Assembly (NCBI GenBank): GCA_041685145.1
Contig: JAWLGJ010000044.1
Coordinates: forward strand, 1-24,727
Direction: 5' to 3'
DNA length: 24,727 bases
From: JAWLGJ01 sp041685145
Lineage (GTDB): Bacteria > Pseudomonadota > Alphaproteobacteria > Rhodospirillales > Magnetospirillaceae
Shown: positions 14,558 through 24,727 of the stretch, piece after piece
Layout: each line of letters begins with the position of its first letter
Position numbering within the stretch: position 1 is the stretch's first letter
Program-made: the position numbers and the translations under genes
Notes under the pieces: generated by a model
What the model was told of the DNA's origin: nothing
The model's database searches: none
What the model saw: only the letters and a program-made list of their open reading frames with translations

Positions 14558-15396
14558 CCCCCATGCCCCCGGCCGTCGAACGCACCCCCGCCGCCTTTGC
14601 CGTCTTCTCGCGCCAGCGCGTGCTGGCGATGGTCCTGCGCCATCTCTACCTGATGCGCTCGTCGTGGCCGCGGGTGATCGAGATGGCCTACTGGCCCACC
14701 GTGCAGATGATCATGTGGGGCTTCATCACCCAGTTCTTCATGACCCACAGCCATTGGGTGGCCCAGGCCTCGGGCGTGCTGCTGGCGGCGGTGCTGCTGT
14801 GGGACGTCATGTTCCGCGGCAATCTGGGCGTGTCGCTGTCCTTCATGGAGGAGATGTGGTCGCGCAATCTCGGCCACCTGTCGGTCAGCCCCTTACGCCC
14901 CTATGAACTGGTGGCGGCGCTGGTGACGATGAGCTTCATCCGCACCACCGTCGGCATCCTGCCGGCGGCGCTGCTGGCCATCCCGCTGTACCATTTCTCG
15001 ATCTTCGAGATGGGCCTGCCGCTGGTGGCGTTCTTCGCCAACCTGCTGGTCACCGGCTGGTGCGTGGGGCTGGCGGTGTCGGCGCTGGTGCTGCGCTTCG
15101 GGCTGGGGGCGGAAAGCCTCGCCTGGGTGATGATTTTCGCGCTGGCGCCGCTGTCGGGCATCTACTACCCCATCGACGTGCTGCCCGAATGGCTGCGCGC
15201 CTTCGCCCTGGCGCTGCCGCCCCCGCACGTCTTCGAGGGGATGCGCGCGGTGCTGTTCGGCGAAGGCTTCCAGGTCGACCTGTTCGTCCGGGCGGTGGGC
15301 CTCAACGTCCTCTACCTGACCCTGTCGGCCACCCTGTTCCTGCGCGTCTTCCACATCGCCCGCCAGCGCGGCCTGCTCCTCGACGTGGGCGAATAG
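14554..15396 (+). CDS. ABC-2 type exporter permease
   Basis: This protein of about 280 residues is the membrane subunit of the ABC exporter encoded with the preceding ATPase. Roughly six hydrophobic segments are visible, for example VLLAAVLLWDVMF, TTVGILPAALLAI, LVAFFANLLVTGWCVGLAV, and AWVMIFALAPLSGIYYPIDV with the typical P[IV]DVLPEW-like loop before the last helices. The last stretch is NVLYLTLSATLFLRVFHIA. The GTG at 14554 overlaps the ATPase stop; an ATG at 14563 is also possible and would shorten it by 3 residues. The gene ends 9 bases before the stop of cobT on the other strand, with no obvious terminator between them. The substrate is unknown; the adjacent polysaccharide genes make a glycan or lipid cargo conceivable, but no motif proves it. 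Confidence 0.9.
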   Translation: MTPMPPAVERTPAAFAVFSRQRVLAMVLRHLYLMRSSWPRVIEMAYWPTVQMIMWGFITQFFMTHSHWVAQASGVLLAAVLLWDVMFRGNLGVSLSFMEEMWSRNLGHLSVSPLRPYELVAALVTMSFIRTTVGILPAALLAIPLYHFSIFEMGLPLVAFFANLLVTGWCVGLAVSALVLRFGLGAESLAWVMIFALAPLSGIYYPIDVLPEWLRAFALALPPPHVFEGMRAVLFGEGFQVDLFVRAVGLNVLYLTLSATLFLRVFHIARQRGLLLDVGE

Positions 15397-15405
15397 GGGG
15401 GCGGC

Positions 15406-16422
15406 TCAGTCCTCCTTTCCGCTCACCCCCGCCTCGGCGAAGGTGGCCATGCCGGTGTGGCAGGCGACGGCGGCCTTCAGCACCCCCACCGCCAGCGCCG
15501 CGCCCGAGCCTTCGCCCAGGCGCATGTCCAGGTCCAGCAGCGGCCGCAGGCCCAGGCGTTCCACCAGGCGGCGGTGGCCGGGCTCGGCCGAGACATGCGC
15601 CGACAGGCAGTGGTCCAGTGCCCCCGGCGCCGCCGCCGACAGCGGCGCCACGGCGGCGGTGGCGACATAGCCGTCCAACAGCACCGGCACCCGCTGGTGC
15701 CGCGCCTGCACCACCGCCCCCGCCATCGCCGCCAGTTCGCGCCCGCCCAGGCGGCGCAGCGTCTCGATGGGGTCGCCGCCGGCATGGCGGTCCACCGCCG
15801 CCGCAACCACCGCGCGCTTGCGCGTCATCCCCTCGTCGTCGACGCCGGTGCCCCGGCCCACCCAGTCCTCGGCGGCGCCGCCGAACAGCGCCATCGCCAC
15901 CGCGGCGGCGCTGGTGGTGTTGGCGATGCCCATTTCGCCCACCACCAGCGCGTCGGTGTCGGGCGGCACCGCCGCCATGCCGGTGCGCAGGTGGTCGAGG
16001 AACTCCTCCTCCGCCATCGCCGGGGCTTGCGTGAAGTCGGCGGTGGGGCGGTCCAGGTCCAGCGGCACCACCGCCAGTTCGGTGCCGAAGGCGCGGCAAA
16101 GCTGGTTGATGGCGGCGCCGCCGGCCTCGAAATTGGCCACCATCTGCACGGTCACCTCGGCGGGAAAGGCCGAGACTCCCCGCGCGGCGACGCCGTGATT
16201 GCCGGCGAAGATGCGCGCGCGCGGCGTCTCCAGGCGTGGCGGATGGCGCCCCTGCCAGGCGCACAGCCAGCGCCCGATCTCCTCCAGGCGCCCCAACGCC
16301 CCCGGCGGCTTCGTCAACTGGGGCTCGCGGGCCTGCCAGGCGGCGGTGGCGGCGGCGTGCGGCGGCGGCAGGTCGCGCAGCATGGCGCGAAAGTCGGCGA
16401 GGCTGGCGGGCAGGGGGGGCAT
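15406..16422 (-). CDS. cobT: Nicotinate-nucleotide--dimethylbenzimidazole phosphoribosyltransferase
   Basis: This 338-residue enzyme transfers phosphoribose from nicotinate mononucleotide to 5,6-dimethylbenzimidazole, giving alpha-ribazole phosphate for the lower loop of B12 (called CobU in Pseudomonas denitrificans naming). Family motifs are KPPGALGRLEEI near residue 38, FAGNHGVAARGVSAFP, GEMGIANTTSAAA, GRGTGVDDEGMTRK, and the C-terminal LLDLDMRLGEGSGAALA with the catalytic Glu at 304. The length is normal. The ATG at 16422 has AAAGGA 8 bases upstream; an in-frame ATG at 16449 lacks a ribosome-binding site and would add 9 unrelated residues. It is transcribed away from cobS, so the shared 57-base gap must serve both. 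It has no visible riboswitch of its own. Confidence 0.95.
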   Translation of the reverse strand: MPPLPASLADFRAMLRDLPPPHAAATAAWQAREPQLTKPPGALGRLEEIGRWLCAWQGRHPPRLETPRARIFAGNHGVAARGVSAFPAEVTVQMVANFEAGGAAINQLCRAFGTELAVVPLDLDRPTADFTQAPAMAEEEFLDHLRTGMAAVPPDTDALVVGEMGIANTTSAAAVAMALFGGAAEDWVGRGTGVDDEGMTRKRAVVAAAVDRHAGGDPIETLRRLGGRELAAMAGAVVQARHQRVPVLLDGYVATAAVAPLSAAAPGALDHCLSAHVSAEPGHRRLVERLGLRPLLDLDMRLGEGSGAALAVGVLKAAVACHTGMATFAEAGVSGKED

Positions 16423-16479
16423 CGTCGTGTCCTTTGCTATGGGCGCCATGCGGGCAAGGCGGTATAACCCGAAGGCGTG
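16423..16479. promoter_or_regulatory. Divergent cobT/cobS promoter region with near-symmetric TATAAC/TTATAC core
   Basis: The gap between cobT and cobS holds GGTATAACC at 16461-16469. Read on the plus strand it gives a -10-like TATAAC (16463-16468) ending 11 bases before the cobS ATG; read on the minus strand it gives TTATAC about 40 bases before the cobT ATG. A single AT core could therefore serve two divergent promoters. No convincing -35 boxes are visible. Confidence 0.4.
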
Positions 16480-17235
16480 ATGACGGAAAACCCAAAGCTT
16501 CTCGATCGGGCGGGCTGGGCGGTGGCCTTCCTGACCCGCCTGCCGGTGCCGGTGGCGCCGATGCCGCCCGGTGCCCTGGCCGTGGCGATGCCCTTCTTTC
16601 CCCTGGTCGGGGCGCTGGTGGGGCTGGTCGGCGGCGCCGTCCATGCCCTGGCATGGAGTCTTGGTCTGCCGCCCCTGCCGGCCGCGCTGCTGGCGGTGCT
16701 GGCGGCGGTGTGGCTGACGCGGGGGCTGCACGAGGACGGCCTCGCCGACACCGCCGACGGCTTCGGTGGCGGCCACGAGCCGGCGCGCCGGCTGGAGATC
16801 ATGCGCGACAGCCGCAGCGGCAGCTTCGGCGTCCTGGCGATCGTTTTCAGCGTCGCCTTGCGCGCCGCCCTGGTGGCGGCGCTGGCGACGCCGGCGGCGG
16901 TGGCGGCGGCGCTGGTGGCGGCCGAGGCGGTGTCCCGCGCCGCGCCGCCCCTGGCCATGCGGTTCACCGGCCCCGCCCGCGCCGACGGCCTGGGCGCCGG
17001 TGCCGGAACGGTGACGGCCGGCGCCGCGCTGGCGGCGCTGGGCCTCGGTGCGGTTCTGGCGGTGGCGTCGACGGGCCTGGGGGGCGTGGCGGCGACGGCG
17101 GCGGCGGTGGCGGCGGCGGCGCTGCTGGCCGCCCTCGCCCAGGCCCGCATCGGCGGCTATACCGGCGACGTCCTGGGCGCCGCGCAGCAGGTGGCACTGA
17201 TCGCCGCCCTCCTCGCCGTGGTGGCGGCGCGATGA
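16480..17235 (+). CDS. cobS: Adenosylcobinamide-GDP ribazoletransferase (cobalamin synthase)
   Basis: This integral membrane enzyme of about 251 residues joins adenosylcobinamide-GDP with alpha-ribazole (or its phosphate), the last assembly step of cobalamin (called CobV in P. denitrificans naming). It has the metal-binding acidic motif HEDGLADTADG at 84-94, followed by RRLEIMRDSRSGSFGVLAIVF. FLTRLPVP near the N-terminus is also typical. Several Ala/Leu/Val-rich membrane helices make up the rest, and GGYTGDVLGAAQQ is the conserved C-terminal motif. GTG at 16477 and ATG at 16480 are adjacent in-frame starts; ATG is preferred, with GAAGG just upstream. The stop overlaps the cobC ATG by 4 bases. 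Confidence 0.94.
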   Translation: MTENPKLLDRAGWAVAFLTRLPVPVAPMPPGALAVAMPFFPLVGALVGLVGGAVHALAWSLGLPPLPAALLAVLAAVWLTRGLHEDGLADTADGFGGGHEPARRLEIMRDSRSGSFGVLAIVFSVALRAALVAALATPAAVAAALVAAEAVSRAAPPLAMRFTGPARADGLGAGAGTVTAGAALAALGLGAVLAVASTGLGGVAATAAAVAAAALLAALAQARIGGYTGDVLGAAQQVALIAALLAVVAAR

Positions 17236-17852
17236 ACGAAACCCGATTCTGGCTGCTGCGCCACGCTCCCCTCCGGGTGCCGCCGGGCGTCATTCTCGGC
17301 AGCGGCGACGCGCCCTGCGACACCTCGGACGGCGAGGCCCTGGCGCGCATGGCGCGGCGCCTGCCGCGCGGGGCCGTGCTGGTGGAAAGCGGCATCGCCC
17401 GCTGCCGCCAGACCGCCGAGGCGCTGCGCGCCGCCGGGGCCGCCCTGCCGCCGCCGCGCGTCGAGCCCGCCCTGGGCGAGCAGTCCTTCGGCGCCTGGCA
17501 GGGGCGGCGCTGGGACGATCTCGACCCGGCCGCCGCCGCCCCCTTCTGGGCGGCCCCCGCCACCGCCCGCCCCCCCGGCGGCGAGAGCTTCGCCGACGTC
17601 GTCGCGCGGGTGGGCCCGGCGCTGGGCGGGCTCGCCACCGCCTTTCCGGGCCGCGACATCGTCGCCGTCGCCCACGCCGGCAGCATCCGGGCCGCGGTGG
17701 CGGTGGCCCTCGACCTCGCCCCCGAGGCCGCCCTGCGCCTTGATGTGCCGCCGCTGTCGCTGACCCGCCTCGACCGCATCGGGGAAGGCTGGCGGGTCGG
17801 CCCGGTGGCGGCCCCCGCCGCCCTGGATGACGGGCGGGGCGCAATGGGTTAG
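17232..17852 (+). CDS. cobC: Histidine phosphatase family protein, probable alpha-ribazole phosphatase
   Basis: This 206-residue protein belongs to the phosphoglycerate-mutase-like histidine phosphatases. R10-H11 (LLRHAP) is the phosphate-accepting His motif, with Ala where many relatives have Gly. CRQTAEAL (58-65), E83 in LGEQSFGAWQGRRWDDL and H148 in VAHAGSIRA complete the site. The FGAWQG(R)xW motif and the ATGA overlap with cobS support CobC, which removes the 5'-phosphate from alpha-ribazole phosphate or adenosylcobalamin phosphate. A general phosphatase cannot be excluded from sequence alone. The C-terminus is slightly extended and Ala/Gly-rich. Confidence 0.85.
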   Translation: MNETRFWLLRHAPLRVPPGVILGSGDAPCDTSDGEALARMARRLPRGAVLVESGIARCRQTAEALRAAGAALPPPRVEPALGEQSFGAWQGRRWDDLDPAAAAPFWAAPATARPPGGESFADVVARVGPALGGLATAFPGRDIVAVAHAGSIRAAVAVALDLAPEAALRLDVPPLSLTRLDRIGEGWRVGPVAAPAALDDGRGAMG

Positions 17853-17890
17853 GCTGCCGCTCCGCCTGGATCTTAAACGGAGCCCCGCAC

Positions 17891-18298
17891 ATGCGTTTCC
17901 TTCTGGCCGCCGTCGCCGCCGCCTTCATCGCCGTCCCCGCCGCCGCCGAGACGGTCAACATCAACCCGGGGATGTGGGAAGCGACGGTGGCGGTCGAGAT
18001 GCCGGGAATGCCCAGCGGAACCCACGAACCCACCCGCCAGTGCCTCACCGAGAGCGACATCGGCGCGCCGGAGGACATGATGAGCGGCGACGTCGGCTGC
18101 GAACTGGTGTCGTCGGAGCACAGCAACGACGTCTTCACCTACGAGATGAAGTGCCCCGAGGGCACCATCACCGGCCGCATGGCCTTCAACGGCGATACCT
18201 ACGAGGGCCGCGGCAGCATGGCTTTCGACGGCGGCGGTCACGAGGGCATGGAAGCCGTCATGACCATGCGGGGCCGTCGCCTGGGGCCGTGCGACTGA
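17891..18298 (+). CDS. Secreted DUF3617-type protein
   Basis: This 135-residue protein has a clear Sec signal peptide (MRFLLAAVAAAFIAVPAAA, likely cut before ETVNIN). The mature part starts with NINPGMWEATVAVEMPGMP and continues to RQCLTESD, the pattern of DUF3617 proteins, whose function is unknown. Four cysteines (C51, C70, C88, C134) are suitably placed for two disulfides in the periplasm. The ATG at 17891 has CGGAG upstream. It sits 38 bases after cobC and before the cobalamin riboswitch, so it may be read through from cobS-cobC, but no B12 role is known or visible. Family assignment is from motif memory. Confidence 0.8.
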   Translation: MRFLLAAVAAAFIAVPAAAETVNINPGMWEATVAVEMPGMPSGTHEPTRQCLTESDIGAPEDMMSGDVGCELVSSEHSNDVFTYEMKCPEGTITGRMAFNGDTYEGRGSMAFDGGGHEGMEAVMTMRGRRLGPCD

Positions 18299-18328
18299 TT
18301 GCTCCTGGCGCGCGCCCGTCGCGCCTGC

Positions 18329-18334
18329 TATAGA
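18329..18334 (+). promoter_or_regulatory. -10-like box TATAGA before the cobalamin riboswitch
   Basis: TATAGA lies 31 bases after the DUF3617 stop and just before the first paired bases of the riboswitch. The -35 position (about 17-18 bases upstream) holds CTGGCG, a poor match. It would make the riboswitch start close to the mRNA 5' end. Confidence 0.35.
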
Positions 18335-18487
18335 CGGGGCCGGAACCCCGTTTCGGGACAGGGAAGACCGGACGAGCCGGCGCTGCCCCCGCAACTGTGA
18401 CGGCGAGACCCGCGGCAAGACGCCACTGGCCCTTGGGCCGGGAAGGCGCCGTGGCGTCGATGACCCGAAGCCAGGAGACCTCCCCGG
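18335..18487 (+). ncRNA. Cobalamin (B12) riboswitch aptamer
   Basis: The conserved cobalamin-aptamer blocks appear in order: GCTGCCCCCGCAACTGTGA at about 18383-18401, the GCCACTGG and GGGAAGG segments at 18421-18448, and GATGACCCGAAGCCAGGAGA (the B12-box core) at about 18460-18479. CGGGG at 18335-18339 can pair with CCCCG at 18482-18486 to form the closing stem. Boundaries are approximate. It lies directly upstream of cobU, the first of four corrinoid genes, and is expected to bind adenosylcobalamin and reduce their expression. Confidence 0.93.
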
Positions 18488-18504
18488 AACGCCTGGCGTT
18501 GTCA

Positions 18505-18519
18505 TCCTCGGGCGGAGGA
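18505..18519 (+). promoter_or_regulatory. Shine-Dalgarno-sequestering hairpin, likely riboswitch expression platform
   Basis: TCCTC at 18505-18509 is exactly complementary to GAGGA at 18515-18519, across a 5-base loop. GAGGA lies inside the cobU ribosome-binding site GGAGGAG (18514-18520). A second small hairpin, AACGC/GCGTT at 18488-18492 and 18496-18500, lies between it and the aptamer. No terminator-like T-run is present, so control by hiding the ribosome-binding site fits better than attenuation. Confidence 0.55.
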
Positions 18520-18527
18520 GAGTGCCT

Positions 18528-19079
18528 GTGCCATCCCGCGATCCCGCCGCCGGCGGGTTTCTGCCATCCTCGACCCTGGTGCTGGGCGGCGCGCGTTCGG
18601 GCAAGAGCGCCCATGCCGAGGCGCTGATCGGCGCCCGCGCGGCAACCTTCGTCGCCACCGCCGAGGCCGGCGACGCCGAGATGGCGGCGCGCATCGCCGC
18701 CCACCGCCGCCGCCGCCCCGCGTCCTGGCGCACCGTCGAGGCGCCCCTGGACCTGCCCGCCACGCTGACGGCCGCGGCCGTGGCCGAGGACCGGCCGGTG
18801 CTGGTCGATTGCCTGACCCTGTGGCTGTCCAACCTGCTGGCGGCGGGGCGCGACCCCGAGGAGGAAACCCGCCGATTGGTGGCGGCGCTGGCGGATATGG
18901 CGGCGCCGGTGGTGCTGGTGTCCAACGAACTCGGCCTGGGGCTGGTGCCCGAGAACGCGCTGGCCCGTGCCTTCCGCGACGCCCACGGCCGCATGAACCA
19001 GGCGGTGGCCGCCGCCTGCCGCCGGGTGGTGTTCGTCGCCGCCGGTTTGCCGCTGATCCTGAAGGACGAGAGACAATGA
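18528..19079 (+). CDS. cobU: Bifunctional adenosylcobinamide kinase / adenosylcobinamide-phosphate guanylyltransferase
   Basis: This 183-residue enzyme phosphorylates adenosylcobinamide and then adds GMP, giving AdoCbi-GDP for CobS (CobP in P. denitrificans naming). The P-loop GGARSGKS is at 20-27. H59 in RIAAHRRRRP is in the position of the guanylylated His, DCLTLWLSN is at 94-102, and SNELGLGLVPENALARAFRD with GRMNQ forms the C-terminal signature. The GTG at 18528 is preferred because the ribosome-binding site GGAGGAG ends 7 bases before it; the in-frame GTG at 18522 is only 1 base away. It is the first gene after the riboswitch, and its TGA overlaps the cobW ATG by 4 bases. Confidence 0.94.
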   Translation: MPSRDPAAGGFLPSSTLVLGGARSGKSAHAEALIGARAATFVATAEAGDAEMAARIAAHRRRRPASWRTVEAPLDLPATLTAAAVAEDRPVLVDCLTLWLSNLLAAGRDPEEETRRLVAALADMAAPVVLVSNELGLGLVPENALARAFRDAHGRMNQAVAAACRRVVFVAAGLPLILKDERQ

Positions 19080-20113
19080 AGCCGCGCCTGTCCAAGATCC
19101 CCGCCACCGTCGTCACCGGCTTTCTGGGGGCCGGCAAGACGACGCTGATCCGCCACCTGCTGCAGAACGCCAACGGCCGGCGCATCGCGCTGATCGTCAA
19201 CGAGTTCGGCGATGTCGGCTTCGACGGCGAGCTTCTGAAAAGCTGCGGCATCGAAGGCTGCGGCGACGGCGACGTGGTCGAACTGGCCAATGGCTGCCTG
19301 TGCTGCACGGTGGCCGACGACTTCCTGCCGACGATGGAGGCGCTGGTCCACCGCGAGCCGCCGCCCGACCACATCGTCATCGAGACTTCCGGGCTGGCGC
19401 TGCCCAAGCCGCTGGTCAAGGCCTTCGACTGGCCGGAGGTGCGCTCGCGCCTGAGCGTCGACGGCGTGGTGGCGGTGGTGGACTCGGCGGCGGTCGCCGA
19501 GGGCCATTTCGCCACCGACGAGGCGGCGCTGGCCGCCCAGCGCGCCGCCGATCCGGCGCTGGACCACGACAATCCGCTGGAGGAGGTCTTCGAGGACCAA
19601 CTCGCCTGCGCCGACATGGTGCTCTTGAACAAGGCCGACCTTCTGGGGGGCGAGGCGCTGGAACGCGCCCGCGCCGAGGTGGCGGCGCGCCTGCGCCCCG
19701 GCGTGAAGGTGGTGGTCAGCCGCCACGGCGTCGTCGAACCCGAAATTCTGCTGGGGCTGGCGGCGGCGGCCGAGGACGATCTCGACGCGCGCCCCTCGCA
19801 CCACGATCTGGAAGGGGAGCACGACCACGACGATTTCGAAACCTTCGCCCTGGAGGTTCCCTTGGTGCATGACCTGGCGGCATTGGAGGCGCGGCTGAAG
19901 ACGGCGCTGGCGCGATTCGACATCCTGCGGCTCAAGGGCTTCCTGGCGGTGGCGGGCAAGGACGCACGCCATGTCGTGCAGGCGGTGGGCACGCGGTTGA
20001 ACCGCCATTTCGACCGCCCCTGGCGGGCGGACGAGGCGCGCGTCGGGCGGCTGGTGGTCATCGGCCGCAAGGGCCTGGACCGCGACGCCATCGCCGCGAC
20101 GCTGATCGGCTGA
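19076..20113 (+). CDS. cobW: CobW-type GTPase, putative cobalt chaperone
   Basis: This 345-residue protein is a G3E-family GTPase (COG0523) of the CobW branch, thought to deliver cobalt to the CobNST chelatase. GTPase motifs are GFLGAGKTT (15-23), the metal-binding CLCC (74-77) in LANGCLCCTVADD, ETSG (103-106) and NKAD. A His/Asp-rich stretch (HHDLEGEHDHDDFE, about 241-254) before the C-terminal CobW_C domain could bind metal. The C-terminal domain has RLKGFLAVAGK and LVVIGRKGLD. It lies between cobU and cobN with a 4-base overlap and a 3-base gap, consistent with cobalt loading of CobN. Confidence 0.95.
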   Translation: MKPRLSKIPATVVTGFLGAGKTTLIRHLLQNANGRRIALIVNEFGDVGFDGELLKSCGIEGCGDGDVVELANGCLCCTVADDFLPTMEALVHREPPPDHIVIETSGLALPKPLVKAFDWPEVRSRLSVDGVVAVVDSAAVAEGHFATDEAALAAQRAADPALDHDNPLEEVFEDQLACADMVLLNKADLLGGEALERARAEVAARLRPGVKVVVSRHGVVEPEILLGLAAAAEDDLDARPSHHDLEGEHDHDDFETFALEVPLVHDLAALEARLKTALARFDILRLKGFLAVAGKDARHVVQAVGTRLNRHFDRPWRADEARVGRLVVIGRKGLDRDAIAATLIG

Positions 20114-20116
20114 GCC

Positions 20117-23829
<3,713 letters not shown>

Positions 23830-23833
<4 letters not shown>

Positions 23834-24447
23834 GCGAGGAGAACGGCGAGACTCCGGACGACCGTCACCGCCGCAAGATGGCCAAGAAGAAGGCCGCGCG
23901 CGAGCGCATGATGGCCGGCAAGACCGAGGAACGCGGCCTGATCATCGTCCACACCGGCCCCGGCAAGGGCAAGTCCACCGCCGCCTTCGGCATGGCGCTG
24001 CGCTGCGTCGGCCACGGGATGCCGGTGGGCATCGTGCAGTTCATCAAGGGCGCCTGGGACACCGCCGAGCGCCGGGTGCTGGAAGGCTTCGGCGAGCTGG
24101 TGACCTTCAGGGCGATGGGCGAGGGCTTCACCTGGGAGACGCAGGACCGCGCCCGCGACGTCGCCGCCGCCGAACGCGCCTGGGAGACCGCCGCCGCCAT
24201 GTTGTCCGATCCCCGCCTGCGCATGGTCGTCCTGGACGAGGTCAACGTCGTGCTACGCTACGGCTATGTGCCGACCGAGAGGGTGTTGGCGGCGCTGGCG
24301 GCGCGGCCGCGCGAGCAGCATGTGGTGCTGACCGGGCGCGGCGCCGCGCCCGAGGTGATCGAGCGGGCCGACCTCGTCACCGAAATGACTCTCGTGAAGC
24401 ATCCCTTCCGCGCCGGGATCAAGGCCCAGGCCGGCGTCGAGTTCTGA
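23830..24447 (+). CDS. cobO: Cob(I)yrinic acid a,c-diamide adenosyltransferase
   Basis: This 205-residue ATP:corrinoid adenosyltransferase (CobO/BtuR/CobA type) attaches the 5'-deoxyadenosyl group to reduced cobalt. The basic N-terminus (RHRRKMAKKKAARERM) is typical, followed by the P-loop GPGKGKST (43-50), FGMALRCVGHG, QFIKGAWDTAE, VVLDEVNVVLRYGY and LTGRGA. FRAGIKAQAGVEF is the usual C-terminal end. The ATG at 23830 overlaps the cobN TGA; the longer frame upstream lies inside cobN. It is the last gene of the riboswitch-led group. Confidence 0.96.
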
Positions 24448-24463
24448 GCCGGAGGACACCGTC

Positions 24464-24727
24464 ATGCCCACCATCCTTGCCCGCCTGTGCGCCGCCGTCG
24501 CCGTCGTCGCCGCCCTGGCGCTGCCGGCGGCGGCGCACGCCGACACCGCCGGCGATGCCCGCATCGTCGTCGCCCGCGCCACCACCGTCATGGAGCGCCT
24601 GCGCCAGGATTCGACCTTCTCGGAACATTTCCAGCCGCTGCTGGGGCAGGCGCGCGGGGTTCTGGTGGTGCCGGCCTTCGTCAACGCCGGATTCATCCTC
24701 GGCGGCGCCTATGGCAACGGGGTGTTT
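24464..24727 (+). CDS. Secreted SYLF (Ysc84-like) lipid-binding domain protein, 3'-truncated by window edge
   Basis: The first 88 residues are visible; the frame is open to the window end. A Sec signal peptide (MPTILARLCAAVAVVAALAL, likely cut after AHA at 24-26) precedes a helical stretch with TTVMERLRQDSTFSEHF. ARGVLVVPAFVNAGFILGG then begins the SYLF/DUF500 domain known from lipid-binding Ysc84 relatives. In bacteria its role is not settled; it is usually periplasmic or outer-membrane associated. The ATG at 24464 is preceded by GGAGG about 9 bases upstream, 16 bases after cobO, so it may be read through from the cobalamin genes. Confidence 0.85.
   Translation, partial: MPTILARLCAAVAVVAALALPAAAHADTAGDARIVVARATTVMERLRQDSTFSEHFQPLLGQARGVLVVPAFVNAGFILGGAYGNGVF

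Noticed and set aside
18335..18353. CGGGG/CCCCG hairpin followed by TTT as a terminator of the DUF3617 gene.
   Set aside because: The stem is only 5 bp and the T-run only 3, and the 5' arm is better explained as part of the riboswitch closing stem.

Overview
The window is a very GC-rich, gene-dense bacterial chromosomal segment with short gaps and many 1- to 4-base start/stop overlaps. The gene set (GltBD glutamate synthase, a CobN-type aerobic cobalamin route, an ABC exporter and DUF3617/SYLF secreted proteins) and the strong G/C bias at third codon positions suggest an alphaproteobacterium, possibly of the Rhodospirillales. That placement is inference from gene content and base composition; no rRNA or other marker is present. 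I saw no tRNA, rRNA, insertion sequence, integrase, CRISPR array or origin.

Layout. (1) 1-5898: gltB (5' end cut by the window edge) and gltD, the two NADPH-GOGAT subunits, closed by a perfect 9-bp GC hairpin. (2) 5899-9354: an intergenic leader with a second perfect hairpin, then a two-gene unit that reads as Alg8 (family 2 polymerising glycosyltransferase) plus Alg44 (PilZ c-di-GMP receptor fused to an HlyD-like periplasmic arm). (3) 9333-11033, minus strand: a PPP-type metallophosphatase followed by a UDP-glucuronate decarboxylase (UDP-xylose synthase), whose 3' end overlaps alg44 tail to tail. (4) 11135-13746: two tandem paralogues, each with a GGDEF-like N-terminal region and a degenerate EAL-like C-terminal domain lacking the catalytic signatures. 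(5) 13799-15396: an ABC exporter (ATPase plus ABC-2 permease). (6) 15406-24447: a cobalamin cluster with cobT on the minus strand, divergent from cobS-cobC, then a secreted DUF3617 protein, a cobalamin riboswitch and cobU-cobW-cobN-cobO. (7) 24464-end: the start of a secreted SYLF-domain protein, cut by the window edge.

How the genes may work together. Regions 2-4 look like an exopolysaccharide neighbourhood under cyclic-di-GMP control. The Alg8-like enzyme would polymerise and export a sugar chain, and Alg44 would switch it on when its PilZ domain binds c-di-GMP. The UDP-xylose synthase could supply a precursor or side sugar. The paired pseudo-EAL proteins are plausible nucleotide sensors or scaffolds. 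No other alginate genes (algD, algE, algK, algX, algG, algL) lie in view, so the polymer may not be alginate. This neighbourhood is the most interesting part of the window. Region 6 is a conventional late-cobalamin set (cobalt insertion, corrinoid adenosylation, nucleotide-loop assembly). Its riboswitch is followed by a small hairpin that can hide the cobU ribosome-binding site, so B12 probably represses translation of cobU and its coupled downstream genes.
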